This document shows positions 25,636 through 39,057 of a stretch of DNA of 64,000 nucleotides, one piece after another. The notes beneath the pieces were generated by a model. It was not told the DNA's origin. It searched no databases and saw nothing but the letters and a program-made list of their open reading frames with translations. Position numbers and translations under genes: made by a program. Within the stretch, counting starts at the first letter, position 1, and each line of letters starts with the position of its first letter. The stretch covers positions 2,074,409 through 2,138,408 of the forward strand of contig CM035351.1 of the NCBI GenBank assembly GCA_020137815.1, read 5' to 3'. The DNA comes from Hormiphora californensis (Eukaryota; Ctenophora; Tentaculata; Cydippida; Pleurobrachiidae).

Positions 25636-28600
25636 CTACTTTCTCTTTCGTTTCCTTTGCCCCGAACTGGCGTCCACCACAGCATTATTCTCGTAACGAT
25701 GAGCCCTCCTCCTAGCGTATGAGTAAAAGTAGGAGCGGCAGTTGTACCGATGTGCCTGACTCCACCGCACATTCTGTTGGATCTTTTCCAGACCCGCCAT
25801 TACACCCTGAGGGAGAGGAAGTGGGGAGATCAGGCGGGATAAAAAGGATGAGAGGATATACTTGGTATGTGAATTACACATTACATTACATTAATTCTGT
25901 CCCATTACATTAAGGATCTAAATCTCATGAAACTAACTCCACCTTTCGACTAAAGCATATCATAGTTCTTGGCGTGATCTGACTGTTTCTCTCTTTCTCA
26001 AAAGATCAGGCCGGGTAAAAACAGTTTATTTGACCCTACCTGAATTCCTATCCCAATTATTACCTGCATTCCTGCCCCAGGATCGTGCTCATTGAAGAAC
26101 ATCTGAACATCCTGGTAATCCTCTGGTTTTCTCAAGTTTTCTACCGTTGCCTCCAGCAGGAACTGATGTTGGAAGGGCAACTTGGACATCTTCTAAACAG
26201 GGAGGGTGAGTCGTTAGTTCTTTTAGAGCTCGAGTAGTATTAGTAAAAGCTTATTAACGGTAACCTAGAATTTCCCCACACATGCAGGGTGGTCCATAAA
26301 TTATGATTTACGGCTCCCGCCCTGATCATGATTTATGGACCACCCCGAATTTTGGTGTTCATTGGTATATATTATGGCAACTATAGTGTTTATACCTTGT
26401 TGTACAGATCAAAGTTATCTTTAAGGAAGCGCCACATGGTGTCCGGATGTTCAGGGGCGACAATGTATACCGCCCCGGCTGTCACTATCTCAGATTTGTT
26501 CAGGGACACGGATAGCAGGGTGCGTAATGAACTCCTGGGGGGATGTTAACCATCTTAGGGGCGCTGAGGGGGCGCTGACTTGATTTACCAAGTGGAGGAA
26601 TTGGAGCGAGGGGGTAAAGAGAGGGGTCGTGAAATAGGGCTTGTCTGTTTTAACTTACTCATTTTTGGTCTGTGCTAATATGTAAATGAGCTCCATTATC
26701 GTCTGTTCATCCTCCGATTTCTTCAAAACATCCAGTTTACCCATCCAGAACTGTTTATCTTCTGTAGCCCGCTTCTGCATCATTATCTGTCTCATCTCAG
26801 GATCTATATCTTTTGTGGTACTGTGGATTGATTGAGAGAGGGTAGTCGTAGAGAAGTAACTACCAGTAAATGTTAATTAAACTACTAGTTAAGCTAGTAC
26901 TAGGGAAGTGTTATATTATATGCTAGAGAGATATGGTGGAAGATAGGGAAGTATCGAATATTATATGTTAGAGAGATGGAACTGTTCCAGGTGGAAATGT
27001 GTATGACGGACTGTTTCTTGTTTTATTTCTTCTGAAGGGGTGCTGAAGGAGAGATAAAGGAGATGAAAGGGTGGAATCTGGGTTGCAAGGTGTTCATACT
27101 TAACTAGTTCTTATGGCGGTATTATTCAGTATGGACAAATAAACTCCCTTCTGACAAGGTGATCCCGAATATAACTAAAGCGATTATATAGGCAATTAGG
27201 TTCAAGTTATTAAAATGAGATGCCACCATTATAACAATCACAAACCCGTGATATCGCCCCCTTGAATATATTGATGCTCTCACACACACTTGATGCTCTA
27301 CACACAGAGGAGGGCTTTATTGATGCTCTCACACACACTGGGTGCTCTACACACACACACAGGGGGCTTGATTGATGCTCTCACACACACTGGATGCTCT
27401 ACACACGCAGGGGGGGGGGCTTGATTGATGCTCTCACACACACTTGATGCTCTCACACACACAGACAGGGCTTGATTGATGCTCTCACACACACTGAATG
27501 CTCTACACACAGAGGAGGGCTTGATTGATGCTCTCACACACACTGAATGCTCTACACACAGAGGAGGGCTTGATTGATGCTCTCACACATGCATTATATC
27601 ACACTCACTGACGTCGGTAGCGCTTTTTGCTGAGCTCAACAGCATAAGTTAGGAAGTCTGCAGCAGCAGAGCATTGCGGGCAGGGGGCGTGGACGTCCAA
27701 TTGATAATAGCAGTACTTGCCGGATATAACTCTGTCATCATCTCGTTCCTAATTAGATTCCTAATTACAATCCATTGTATAGGATTCGATTCCTAATTAC
27801 AAATAATTGTCAAGGTTGATTCATGATGATGTTAAACGTCGAGATCTGCTAATCTAACCCCCCCCCCCCCATCTACTGATCTAGACTAAATAGAGGGTGC
27901 ACCCCGTTTAATGTCAGAAGACCGTTCATTTACTGTCAGTTCATTTGAAATCCCATTATATAGACATTAGACTTAAAGACTTTATCTACCTTGGATAAGG
28001 AAATATCTTGCTATCGTCACTCAATATCCCCCAAAATTTAAAAATTTGCTCTTTAATTCTCGAATAATTTCGGGCGAGCACCTTGAAAATGAAAATATTC
28101 GGGGAATATAGGAAAAGGGGAGGAATTATTCTAGAAAAAGAGGTGTATTTTTGTAAATGGCTGCTTGTCAACCCATTATACACTATTGTAGTTGCATTAT
28201 ATGCCCATATATGGTGGTGTTTTTTCAATTCAACGTGTCCAGTTACCCGGTTTCACGTCAATCTCGAGGAATCCATACGTAATAGTCACTTGCCGTAAAC
28301 TAGTTCATGTGCCACGCCTTGTTCTAAGTTCTAACCCTCGCGAAAAGAGGGTCGAGCTAGGCAAGCCACGCCTTGTACTTAATATTGTATGTGCCACGTT
28401 GCATTCAAAACTATTCCGGTACTGCAGTGAGCAAGTTACCTCGGTCCGGTGACTAGATCTGACACTCCTGGGTGACCAATTTGGATGGCTATCTGAGTTA
28501 TCTCATTCCTTAGCAACCGATCCTTCAGAGGTAGACCTTTGTAGTTGGTTCCCATGGCAACTACCTCCCTAACAACATCGTCCAATAGATCCTTTACACA

Positions 28601-29236
28601 CACCTGGGAGGGAGGGGATGGGAGAGAGATATAAAGCTTCAATGGTTTAATGGTATTTCTGAAAGTATAATCCGTGCAACTGTGTATTACACAAGACGAT
28701 GATGTATATTATTCCGATCAACCGATACAGAAATTTGTTCAATATAAGTGAAATAGTGCATAAACAGTGGGCGTGGTTGCCAAGACGATACTGGGGGAGG
28801 GGCGGGCTAAAAGAATAAAGAGGGCTGCCGCACATTGAAGAACAATTGGCATTCGTGGTGATAAGGTGGTTGTGGTCTGCGGGATTATATCTGATCGTAT
28901 GTTCATTTAAATCGAGATATTTATTTTATTATTACATGCAAGTTTATTAAAACATGCAAATTAAACCCTGCAAGTTTATTAAAACATGCAAATTAAGCCC
29001 TGCAAGTTTATTAAAACATGCAAATTAAACCCTGCATGCTCGTACCTTTACCTTTGTAGCGAACTTCTCAGCCGAGGTGAAAGCTTTGAGTAACTTTCTG
29101 AACCACCCCGCGGCAATCTTCCAGGGTGCGTAGTCTCGTTCCTTTTTCAGGTACAATGTCAACTGGAGAGTCATTGTAATTTCTATCTTTTCTGCGTCCG
29201 CCAACACAATCAGATCTGACAGTAGCTGTGCTCGAT
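25636..29236 (-). CDS. M1 aminopeptidase: C-terminal helical (ERAP1_C-like) domain and basic tail
   Basis: Seven exons encode the all-helical C-terminal cap. They include LLSDLIVLADAEKI, PWKIAAGWFRKLLKAF, LLRNEITQIAIQIGHP, CSAAADFLTYAVELSKKRY, DKQFWMGKLDVLKKS, VYIVAPEHPDTMWRFLKDNF and the closing LEKIQQNVRW. After that family-typical end the protein continues for about 45 residues, rich in Arg and Tyr, ending GQRKRKRK. This tail has no counterpart I know in the family. Retention of the last intron after 26064 would instead add about 20 residues to a stop at 25998. Confidence 0.85.
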
Positions 29237-32200
29237 CTGAGGGGGGGGGGGAGTGTGACAAGAGTTAGTTGTTTGAATGCAGTCCACCCACGAAGAGATT
29301 GCAGTGAGGAAGTCATACTGCATAATATACATAAAGCTTGGTCTTGTTTGAAAGGGAAGATAACGCTTGTAATTTCTAACTTCAATAGTTATAACTCAGC
29401 TGAGCTCAGCTTATAACTCAGCTTGTAGGGAAGTAATTATGCTAAAATACTAGAATAAAAGTACAGTAGTATAACAATTGTGTGTGATATATGGTTAAAC
29501 ACCATCACGATGGCTTGGCTATTAATAGCTCCCCGATAAATCAATATTCTGCAAGCGTGCAGCAATCAGTCACTTTGATTTTAAATAGTTCAGATTGAGA
29601 AACTCCTCCTCTAAAGATACTATATTTAGAATGGTAGCGGTCGTAAAGGGCAGGGCGTTAAACTGTTAAAGTGCTATCAAGTTTAAAGTACTATTCAATT
29701 TAACTGACTATATTAGCTAGTAACAACACTTAAAGGTAAATTAAGGGTACGCTAACCAAAATTTTTTTTCGAGTGCAGGGAAATCTCTCACCGTAGGGTT
29801 GTAGGCCATGCCAAGGAGACCTCAAATATGCAATTTGAGCTCTCAAGTCGAATTCATATTTTTGCTACAGCTGCTTGAAAAATGAACTGAAAATAAGTTT
29901 TTGGCATCTTAAAAATACATTTGTAAAGATAGGATCATCAAAATTTGTGGATTTGAAGAGGACAAAGAGGTGAGTAGCCACAAAATTTTTTTTTGAAATC
30001 CGAGCTGATTTCCGGTCCTGAGATGGATTTCTTTTTTTTTACTTTAACGCCATATTTGGCCAAGTTCCGAAAATATGTGAAAGCTGTAAATTGGTCAAAA
30101 GTTGCGTCTAACGATTCTCTATATGGCCATAAATTTTGGGCGCGTCCTTATTTGAGATAAGCTGTACAGAGGTTTTTTTGTGAAAGCCGTCATTTCAGAA
30201 ATAAATAAATTCCCTGTATCTCAAAAACGACTGATTGTAGAGACCAGAGACTATGCTTAAACGATTCAGAAGGTCCGATTTTGGGGGGGTCTTCTGAGAG
30301 ACATTTTGCTCCTACTTCAACCGTTTTTGCTGTAATTGCGAAAAACAAAAATCCATCTTCGCCATCGTGGATTTTTTGTGATTTTGTTTTTGGTGATTAT
30401 AGGGACCCATATGGACCAAATAGTGAAGAAAGGGTAGTATGAAAGATTAGGTCGTGCGCGCCAAATGGCGCCATATGGCGCCATTTGGCGCCATCAAATT
30501 CGCCAAATGGCGCCACGTGGCGAATAAATGGCGCCATTTGGCGCCAAAATGTGGCGAATGCGCACTATCGCCAAATATCGCCATTTCTGGCGCCAAATGG
30601 CGCCATTTGGCGCCAAATCTGGCGCCACGTGGCGCCAGTGGCGATCGCCATTCGCCAAATATTGGCGACTCTTGGCGGTATCGCCACGTGGCGATGGTAC
30701 AAAGTCTGAAAAAAAAACGTGCGCAAAATTGTTATCGCCAAATGGCGCCATTTGGCGCCATTAAGTGATCAGGAGATCAAGTCGCCAAATGGCGCCGTTT
30801 GGCGACATCTGGCGCCGTTCGTCGCCAAATGGCGCCAAATGGCGCCAATCTTCACAAAGTGGCGCCAAATGGCGCCATTCGGCGAATTTTTCGCCATATG
30901 GCGCCATTTGGCGCCACTTGGCGATACTCATCGCCAAACATCGCCATTTGTCGCCATTTGTCGATGTATCAATAATATTTTCATTGGTTTTCAAAGGAGT
31001 ACACTCGCCGTTCTGCGCCACGTGGCGCCAACTGGCGATTAATTCGCCAAATGGCGCCGTTTGTCGCCATTTGGCGACATATGGCGCCAAGAATCGCCAT
31101 AGGGCGCCAAATGTCGCCATTTGGAGCCAAACGTCGCCATTCGGCGCCAAATGTCGCCATATGGCGCCAAACGTCGCCATTCGGCGCCAAATGTCGCCAT
31201 ATGGCGCCAAATTTTTGTCAAATGTTTGTCGCCATTTGGCGCCAAACGTCGCCATATGGCGCCATTTGGCGCCGAACGTCGCCATTTGGCGCCAAATGTC
31301 GCCATATAGCGCCAAATGGCGACATATGGCGCAAACTGTTTGTCAAATGTTAGTCGCCATTTTGCGCCAAATGTCGCCATATGGCGCCAAACGTCGCCAT
31401 TTGGCGCCAAATGTCGCCATATGGCGCCAAATTTTTGTCAAATATTTGTCGCCATTTGGCGCCAAACGTCGCCATTTGTCGCCGAACGTCGCCATTTGGC
31501 GCCATATAGCGCCAAATGGCGACATATGGCGCAAAATGTTTGTCAAATGTTAGTCGCCATTTGGCGCCAAATGTCGCCATATGGCGCCAAACGTCGCCAT
31601 TTGGCGCCATATGGCGACGTTCGGCGCCAAATGGCGACTAACATTTGACAAACATTTTGCGCCATATGTCGCCATTTGGCGCTTTATGGCGACATTTGGC
31701 GCCAAATGGCGACGTTCGGCGCCAAGTGGCGACAAATGGCGCCATATGGCGACGTTTGGCGACTAATGGCGACAAACATTTGCCAAAAAATTTGGCGCCA
31801 TATGGCGACATTTGGCGCCAAATGGCGACGTTTGGCGCCATATGGCGACGTTTGACGCCAAATGGCGCCGCATGGCGACGTTTGGCGCAACTAGCAACAT
31901 TTGGCGCCAATTGGCGCCAGTTGGCGATTTTTTCGCCAAATGGCGCCACGCGGCGCCGAGTGGCGAGCGTCATATTTTGGAAAGCATTGAAAATTTGCTA
32001 TTCTTATCGCCAAATGGCGCCATTTGGCGATAACAATTTTGCGCATGTTTTTTTTCAGACTTTGTACCATCGCCACGTGGCGATACCGCCAAGAGTCGCC
32101 AATATTTGGCGAATGGCGATCGCCACTGGCGCCACGTGGCGCCACGCGGCGCCAGATTTGGCGCCAAATGGCGCCATTTGGCGCCAGAAATGGCGATATT

Positions 32201-35200
32201 TGGCGATAGTGCGCATTCGCCACATTTTGGCGCCAAATGGCGCCATTTATTCGCCACGTGGCGCCATTTGGCGAATTTGATGGCGCCAAATGGCGCCATA
32301 TGGCGCCATTTGGCGCGCACGACCTAATCTTTCATACTACCCTTTCTTCACTATTTGGTCCATATGGGTCCCTATAATCACCAAAAACAAAATCACAAAA
32401 AATCCACGATGGCGAAGATGGATTTTTGTTTTTCGCAATTACAGCAAAAACGGTTGAAGTAGGAGCAAAATGTCTCTCAGAAGACCCCCCCAAAATCGGA
32501 CCTTCTGAATCGTTTAAGCATAGTCTCTGGTCTCTACAATCAGTCGTTTTTGAGATACAGGGAATTTATTTATTTCTGAAATGACGGCTTTCACAAAAAA
32601 ACCTCTGTACAGCTTATCTCAAATAAGGACACGCCCAAAATTTATGGCCACTTAGATAATCGTTAGACGCAACTTTTCACCAATTTACAGCTTTCACATG
32701 TTTTCGGAACTTTGCCAAATAGGGCGTTAAAGTGGAAAAAAAGAAATCCATCTCAGGACCGGAAATCAGCTCGGATTGCAAAAAAAAATTTTGTGGTTAT
32801 TCACCTTCATGTCCTCTTCAAATCCCCAAATTTTCATGCTCCTATCTTTAAAATAATTTTTTTGAGATGCCAAAAACGTATTTACAGGACATTTTTTAAA
32901 CAGCTGTAGCAAAAATATGAATTCGACTTAAGGGCTAAAATTGCATATTTGAGGTCTCCTTGGCATGGCCTACAACCCTACGGTGAGAGATTTCCCTGCA
33001 CTCGAAAAAAATTTTTGGTTAGCGTACCCTTAAGGCACGGTGCAAGAGGGGGCAATGCCAGTTACTAATGTATGACTAATATGGGCTGATGGAAGATTAG
33101 TAATATAACTAATAAAAGCATTTCGAGAATATTATATACCAGCAGGAGTGAGACGAGTATGGTCATCAACGAGGAGGAAGAACATCTTCTGCCACCCAGA
33201 GAGATCGTAATTGGTAATGTAGTACATCCTATAGTCGTTATTGGCTTTCACCCACGTGGCGGGTTTCCGTAGTGTCACGTAGTTCACCCGCTCCTTTAGA
33301 ATTATCGGCTGAAAGGGTGAGGTAGTAGCTGCAGTTATTAATTGGTTTCAACGCAGTGTAAAATGGAGCAAAAATAAGTAGATCCTTTCAGATCTGACCT
33401 TGGCATATTTTAGGAGGACCTCAGAAGGGGTGGTATGGGGTTTCATTAATAGCACTTTCGTGTGAGATAATGTAATTTATACCTCGTCATTGCGCTCGGA
33501 ACTGGAAGTATAGGTAAAGGGAATGTGCCAGTTGAAGTTGTAGGGGGAGTTATATGGGTCTCCACCGGGCTGTTCCAGTAGGAACCTCTCCTGGGTAACC
33601 CGGACACAGGTCTTGTTCACCATCTCAACTGTCACCTAGGTGTAGAGTTAAATCATGTTAGAACATGATCTAACATTTCACGATGATTCCTATACATATT
33701 TGCTTTCGGCTGATTAACTAACTGCTAAGTGCATTATTAGCAGCGGGAAAATGTAGTCTCACTAGACCTTTACAACTTACAAATGCTGTACTTTAGCTTT
33801 AGTATACTTACCAATGGCATGCTAGTCTGTAGAGTGTATCTGTTTATTAGCTCAGTAACATCAATATCCACACCCTCACTATCTGCACCTTCTTGGAGTG
33901 CCTAGACAACATACCCGGGTTAGTATAGTCACATGGCCTCCTTGATAGAGCTGAGACTCTGTTATTATAGGTCATATAGGACCACAGATCCGTGATATAA
34001 TGTAGTAAAATCTGGGCCCATTATATTTGGCGGCGCTGACCCGATTAGAGCGCACAAAAGCACGTAGACAAATCAAAACACGACACTTATAATGGGCATT
34101 ATTACCTGAGTGAAGTCTTGTAAGGTGGCTGTACCAAAGGCAAATCGTTTCAGGTATATTTGTGTTCCCCTACGGAATGCGGCAGGTCCGATGGTAAAGT
34201 ATACCATTCGGTAGATTAGGGGCCCCCGCTCGTAGGTGATCGAGTCAAATAGCTGCATAATCTGGAGGGTGGAAAGAGTCAAATAATAGTTTGAAAGCGG
34301 CACGAGATGTAAATATTGGTCATTTATTATAAATATAAGGCAGCGGATTACGAGCAATCCCAGCTCTGTGGATTTCTGATTTGAAATGCGTTCTACCAAA
34401 GTCACTCACATCACCCTGTTTTTTAGGGTTCCAATATGCGGGTCGGGACATGCTGCCTCCGTCTAACCGTACTGCTCTCTGAAAGATTACACTGACATTC
34501 AGAATCTCAGCAGTGATTGATGGAGGGTGTTAAATCAAAGCTAATGAAATAAATTCTTAGGTAAAATTGTCCGCTCATCAGTGTTTGATCTAACGATTGC
34601 CCAAAACACCAAATTTCCAATACTGCAGAAATCCCTACCTCATGTGCTTCCAATATCATGTACTCGTCTATGAAGTTGTAGTCATTCCTTGTATCATTGT
34701 TAGATAGCAGCATGAACCATGACACTGTCGATTCCTTCACATTGATGTCCGACCACCAGTTCTAGAAAAGTGTATGCAAGTAATGGCCAGCTGTATTATC
34801 CGACCATTGATATTGTTGGACATAAGACCGTGGGTTAGCTTACTTAGACCAGATAGATTAAAGGGTTATGGTAGTTAAAAAAAGGTCTATATTTAAGAGT
34901 AGGTCTAAATTCAGGGTTTATACTCACAGCAGTTACAAGGTCTCCAAACCAAAGGTGTGCTACCTCGTGTGCTAGGATTGCCCGGGAAACAAGTCTCTCA
35001 TAGGCAGTGTGTTTTGCAGGGTCGTAGTTTACTATCCACTTTTTACCTGCAATGGAGAAGATTTTCAATCAATCATGACCATACGAAGGTGGCATCAATG
35101 GAGGGGGAGGGGAGAGGGCGTTAGATTATAGCATTTGAGAATAATCATGGGAGTTCAAGTGTAATCATACCTGTTATTAGACCCCAATTTTCCATGGCGT

Positions 35201-36414
35201 TTACAAAGATATCATCAAGTGGCATGAGATATAGTTTTTCCAGGGGATAATCGATTCTGGAGAGGGGGTATAGTTGCTGTTAGTTGGACAAACTGGAAGG
35301 TAACCTCACTGAGGTTGAATTTTAGAAAAAGGAAGATGAGGTTGAATTTTAGAAAAGGGAGCATGGGTTTGGCGGTTAATGGGGGGGGGGGGGATAGAGT
35401 ACTACTGACCCTGTGTAATTTTCGAACCAATCCACCAGCTCCGTCATGAGATCTAGTTGAACTTTACTTGCCCCCAGTTCAGAAGGACTTCCATACACAC
35501 GAGTTCGAACTCCCCTCCTCGTCTTACTCTCGATATACCTGGGAGAAAGGGAAACACACGTGCAAAACATGTGACGCAAAACACGAAAACACGCCAGCTT
35601 TTGGGGCCGTGGAATTGTCACAATAGAAGGAATTTGACAACATAGTAAACATCCTCAATAGATAGTTTTACGTTGTAGTTGATGGAAGTGTGTCATTATG
35701 ACATCATCAACCATCTCATACCATACCTGTAATTGTGTCATTATGACGTCATAGTGGTCTCATTATCATACCTGTAGTTGGTTAGGACCAGAGCTGTGAC
35801 GTAGGTGCTCATAACGGGTGTGATCCTAAAGGTAGTTGTAACCCAACCGGGTGCCACGACAGTCCTACTAGCCACCGCACCGCAACTCACTGCCTCGTAT
35901 ATTGATTCGTGGGTCACGATTATCTCAAATCTACAAAACAAGATGGATTATCTTAAATCTAGGGAGGTGTCAGGAAGGATTCAATGGGTGGGCTGTATAT
36001 AGAGTCTAGAAGGTGCTGCAAGTAGCTATGATTTCGGGATTTGAAGGTAATTTCGGGATTTGAAGGTAACGGGTATAGACGTGGTTATAATTGGGAGATG
36101 CATGAGTGAATCTATGGGTGATATAGTATAAGAGGATGGACAGGTGAGAAAGGTGTCCGACACCGTGTCTAGTTGTGTGGCTCACACCGCTAGCTGTGCG
36201 GCGAGGGTTCGGTAGATCAAATATCGAGGTCACTGACTTTAGCATTACATCATCATATCGATATCTAGCCGGTTTAAAAAAACTACATTTTTGACTCTCC
36301 GTTCTTTTTCTCTAAAAATTTGCCGGCAAGCGGGCAAGGTTGCTAAATTTTCGCTACAGTGTTTGTGCTTGGCGACTGTTCACGAGAATTACAGCTCTGA
36401 AAATCTGTGAGAAA

Positions 36415-36445
<31 letters not shown>

Positions 36446-38978
36446 AGAGTAAGATAGCATTATACGAGCACAACATTGTTAGCGAATTCTTTGATCTGTG
36501 TCCTGTGCGTTATACATACCTTGCCTTGAACCGTGGTTCATCAAAACACGGCCATGCTGAACGAGCAAAGTAAGGTGAGAATTGGGTTCCTGCCATTCTG
36601 TTGTTCCAACCTCCATCGTCTTTCCACTCAAAACTAGAAGTGGGTTGTTATGTTCTAACCCTCCCGAAACACAGTCTAGCCAGGCAAGAAGAAATACCCT
36701 CTAACTCAAAAAACAAAAGAGAGAGCACACGCAACACTTCTACACACAAGCGCGTGAAAACCTGCCAGTGCTACTATATACCATTGCAGATTTCGGGGTT
36801 TTTGATACTTTAAAAAAGCATGTTCCAGATGAAGTAGAGAGCTGAAATTTTGTACTCTGAGGGCCCTCATATAGGAGAAGAGGCATGCAAATTTTCAGAA
36901 CGATCGGATGTAAAGTAAAAATTTGCCAGAGGGGTCCCAAAATGCAAAAATGTAAGGAGGGGGAGGGGAGGGGAGGGGAGGGGGAGGAGGACGCTTTTTT
37001 ATCTTTGAGTGTTCTCCTAAACCATAAATAGTAGAGACTTGCCGTTTGGAACAGTGGTTCCTTACATCATTGCGCTCGGTAATAGCTTTGTGAGAACTTC
37101 GAAATCACCATAGTTCATTAATTATTCATTAATTAGTCATTAAATATTCATTTAAACCATGGTCGCGATATGACACGACTCGAAGGTCATAGAATCTTGA
37201 CACCGGTCTTATTCGACGCGGAATCATCGATTTATGGGGGGTCTTACTCGGGACAAAAATCTCTATCTCGCACCGTTAAGCCGTTATTTGCATATTTATG
37301 CACCTATTCACGATTTTATGCATATTTTCAATATTTTCACTTCGGCTGGTCCTAGAACGTTTTCATGGACATATTTCGACGCAAAATAGTCGATTTATGG
37401 GGGGTCGTCCCCCGGACAAAAAGTCGTATCTTGCACCGTTAAGCCGTTATTTGCATATTTATGCACCGATTCATGATTTAATGCATATTCTGAATATTTC
37501 CAGTTCGGCTGATCCTAGAACGTTTTCATGGACATATTTTGACGCAAAATAGTCGATTTATGGGGGGTCTTACTCGGGACAAAAATCTCTATCTCGCACC
37601 GTTAAGCCGTTATTTGCATATTTATGCACCGATTCATGATTTAATGCATATTCTTAATATTTCCACTTCGGCTGGTCCTAGAACGTTTTCATGGACATAT
37701 TCCGGCGCAGAATAGTCAATTCTATGGGGGGATTTATGGGGGGTCGTCCCCTAGACAAAAAGTCGTATCTCTCACCGTTTAGTCGTTATTCGCATATTTA
37801 TGAACTATTCAAGTTCGAAAATATGCAGAACTCAGAAAAAATAGCTTTTTCTATTTAACACCAAAAAGAACAGAAATTAAGTCCAAAAACCAATTAAATA
37901 AATTAGTTTGGATGCCCGGGCCCATGTGGTGTCACGGGGGTAACACCTTTAGGCTACTGTCATAAATGATGGATATCGAAAGACTCTCGGAGAGAGATAA
38001 AGGCAAAAGAAATTAGGATAGAAAGAGTGAGATATAATCAAGAAAGATGGAGAGATAAATAAGAGGAGAGAAAAAAAAAGAGAGATATAGTGAAAGAAAC
38101 AGTGAGAGAAATAGTGTGAGAGAGAGAGAGAGAGAGAGTGAGAGAGAGATAGATAGAGATAGAAAGATTGAAGGATAACAATTAACAATTAACGAGATAT
38201 GCCGTTAATTATGGCAGTAGCCTAAAGGTGTTACCCCCGTGACACCACATGGGCCCGGGCATCCAAACTAATTTATTTAATTGGTTTTTGGACTTAATAG
38301 AACTACATGTTTTTTGAGGGCAATTCCTACCTGTAAAATCCACGCATATCAGTCCTAAATTGTCGTTTAAACTCAATTGACAATAAGTAGAGACCCGGAT
38401 CCAAGTTATATTTAATGTAGATCCTTATTAGTTCCTCATTCTTGTCCTCGAGCACATCAAGAATAGGGAATTCATGGTAACGAGAATTAACTCGCACACT
38501 CGTTATATCTAAACCAAGTGCGTGAATCGCTATTTCATCCGTCGCTTCCGTCACTGTAATATTGTGTTTAGGTTTGACACAATGTCTCGCATTGGCCAGA
38601 GAGCCCACTTTGTGCGAGGGAGGGACTAGCGGGGGGAGGGAGCTCGGGGGAGGCAGAGGTAGAAGAGTACCAAAGAAAAGTAAAGAATTTACTTCTAGAT
38701 AAATCGATTATAATTGAAGATGAGGGTTGGCGAGGTGTTCTCATTTTTACCGTTTATGACAATTTCAGTTTTCCCCTCATATTTCCAGTTCACCATATCT
38801 GTTTTTAACCGTATCCTATACTGAATTGGCTGAAAAGGGGGATATGGATCTTAATTAATTATGGGCCCAAATAATTGTTCTCTTATAATCTCTATTATAG
38901 AACATGGAGGCTCGCGATATCAAGTTAGACTTCCCCATATAGACCATGTAGCCTAACAAAACTTCCATCGCTTCTCCT

Positions 38979-39057
<79 letters not shown>

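Noticed and set aside
30454-32320. Many overlapping long open frames rich in W-R-H-M-A-P-F-G words on both strands
   Set aside because: They are translations of the GGCGCC palindrome array. The same word repeats in several frames on both strands, with no start, splice or domain logic.
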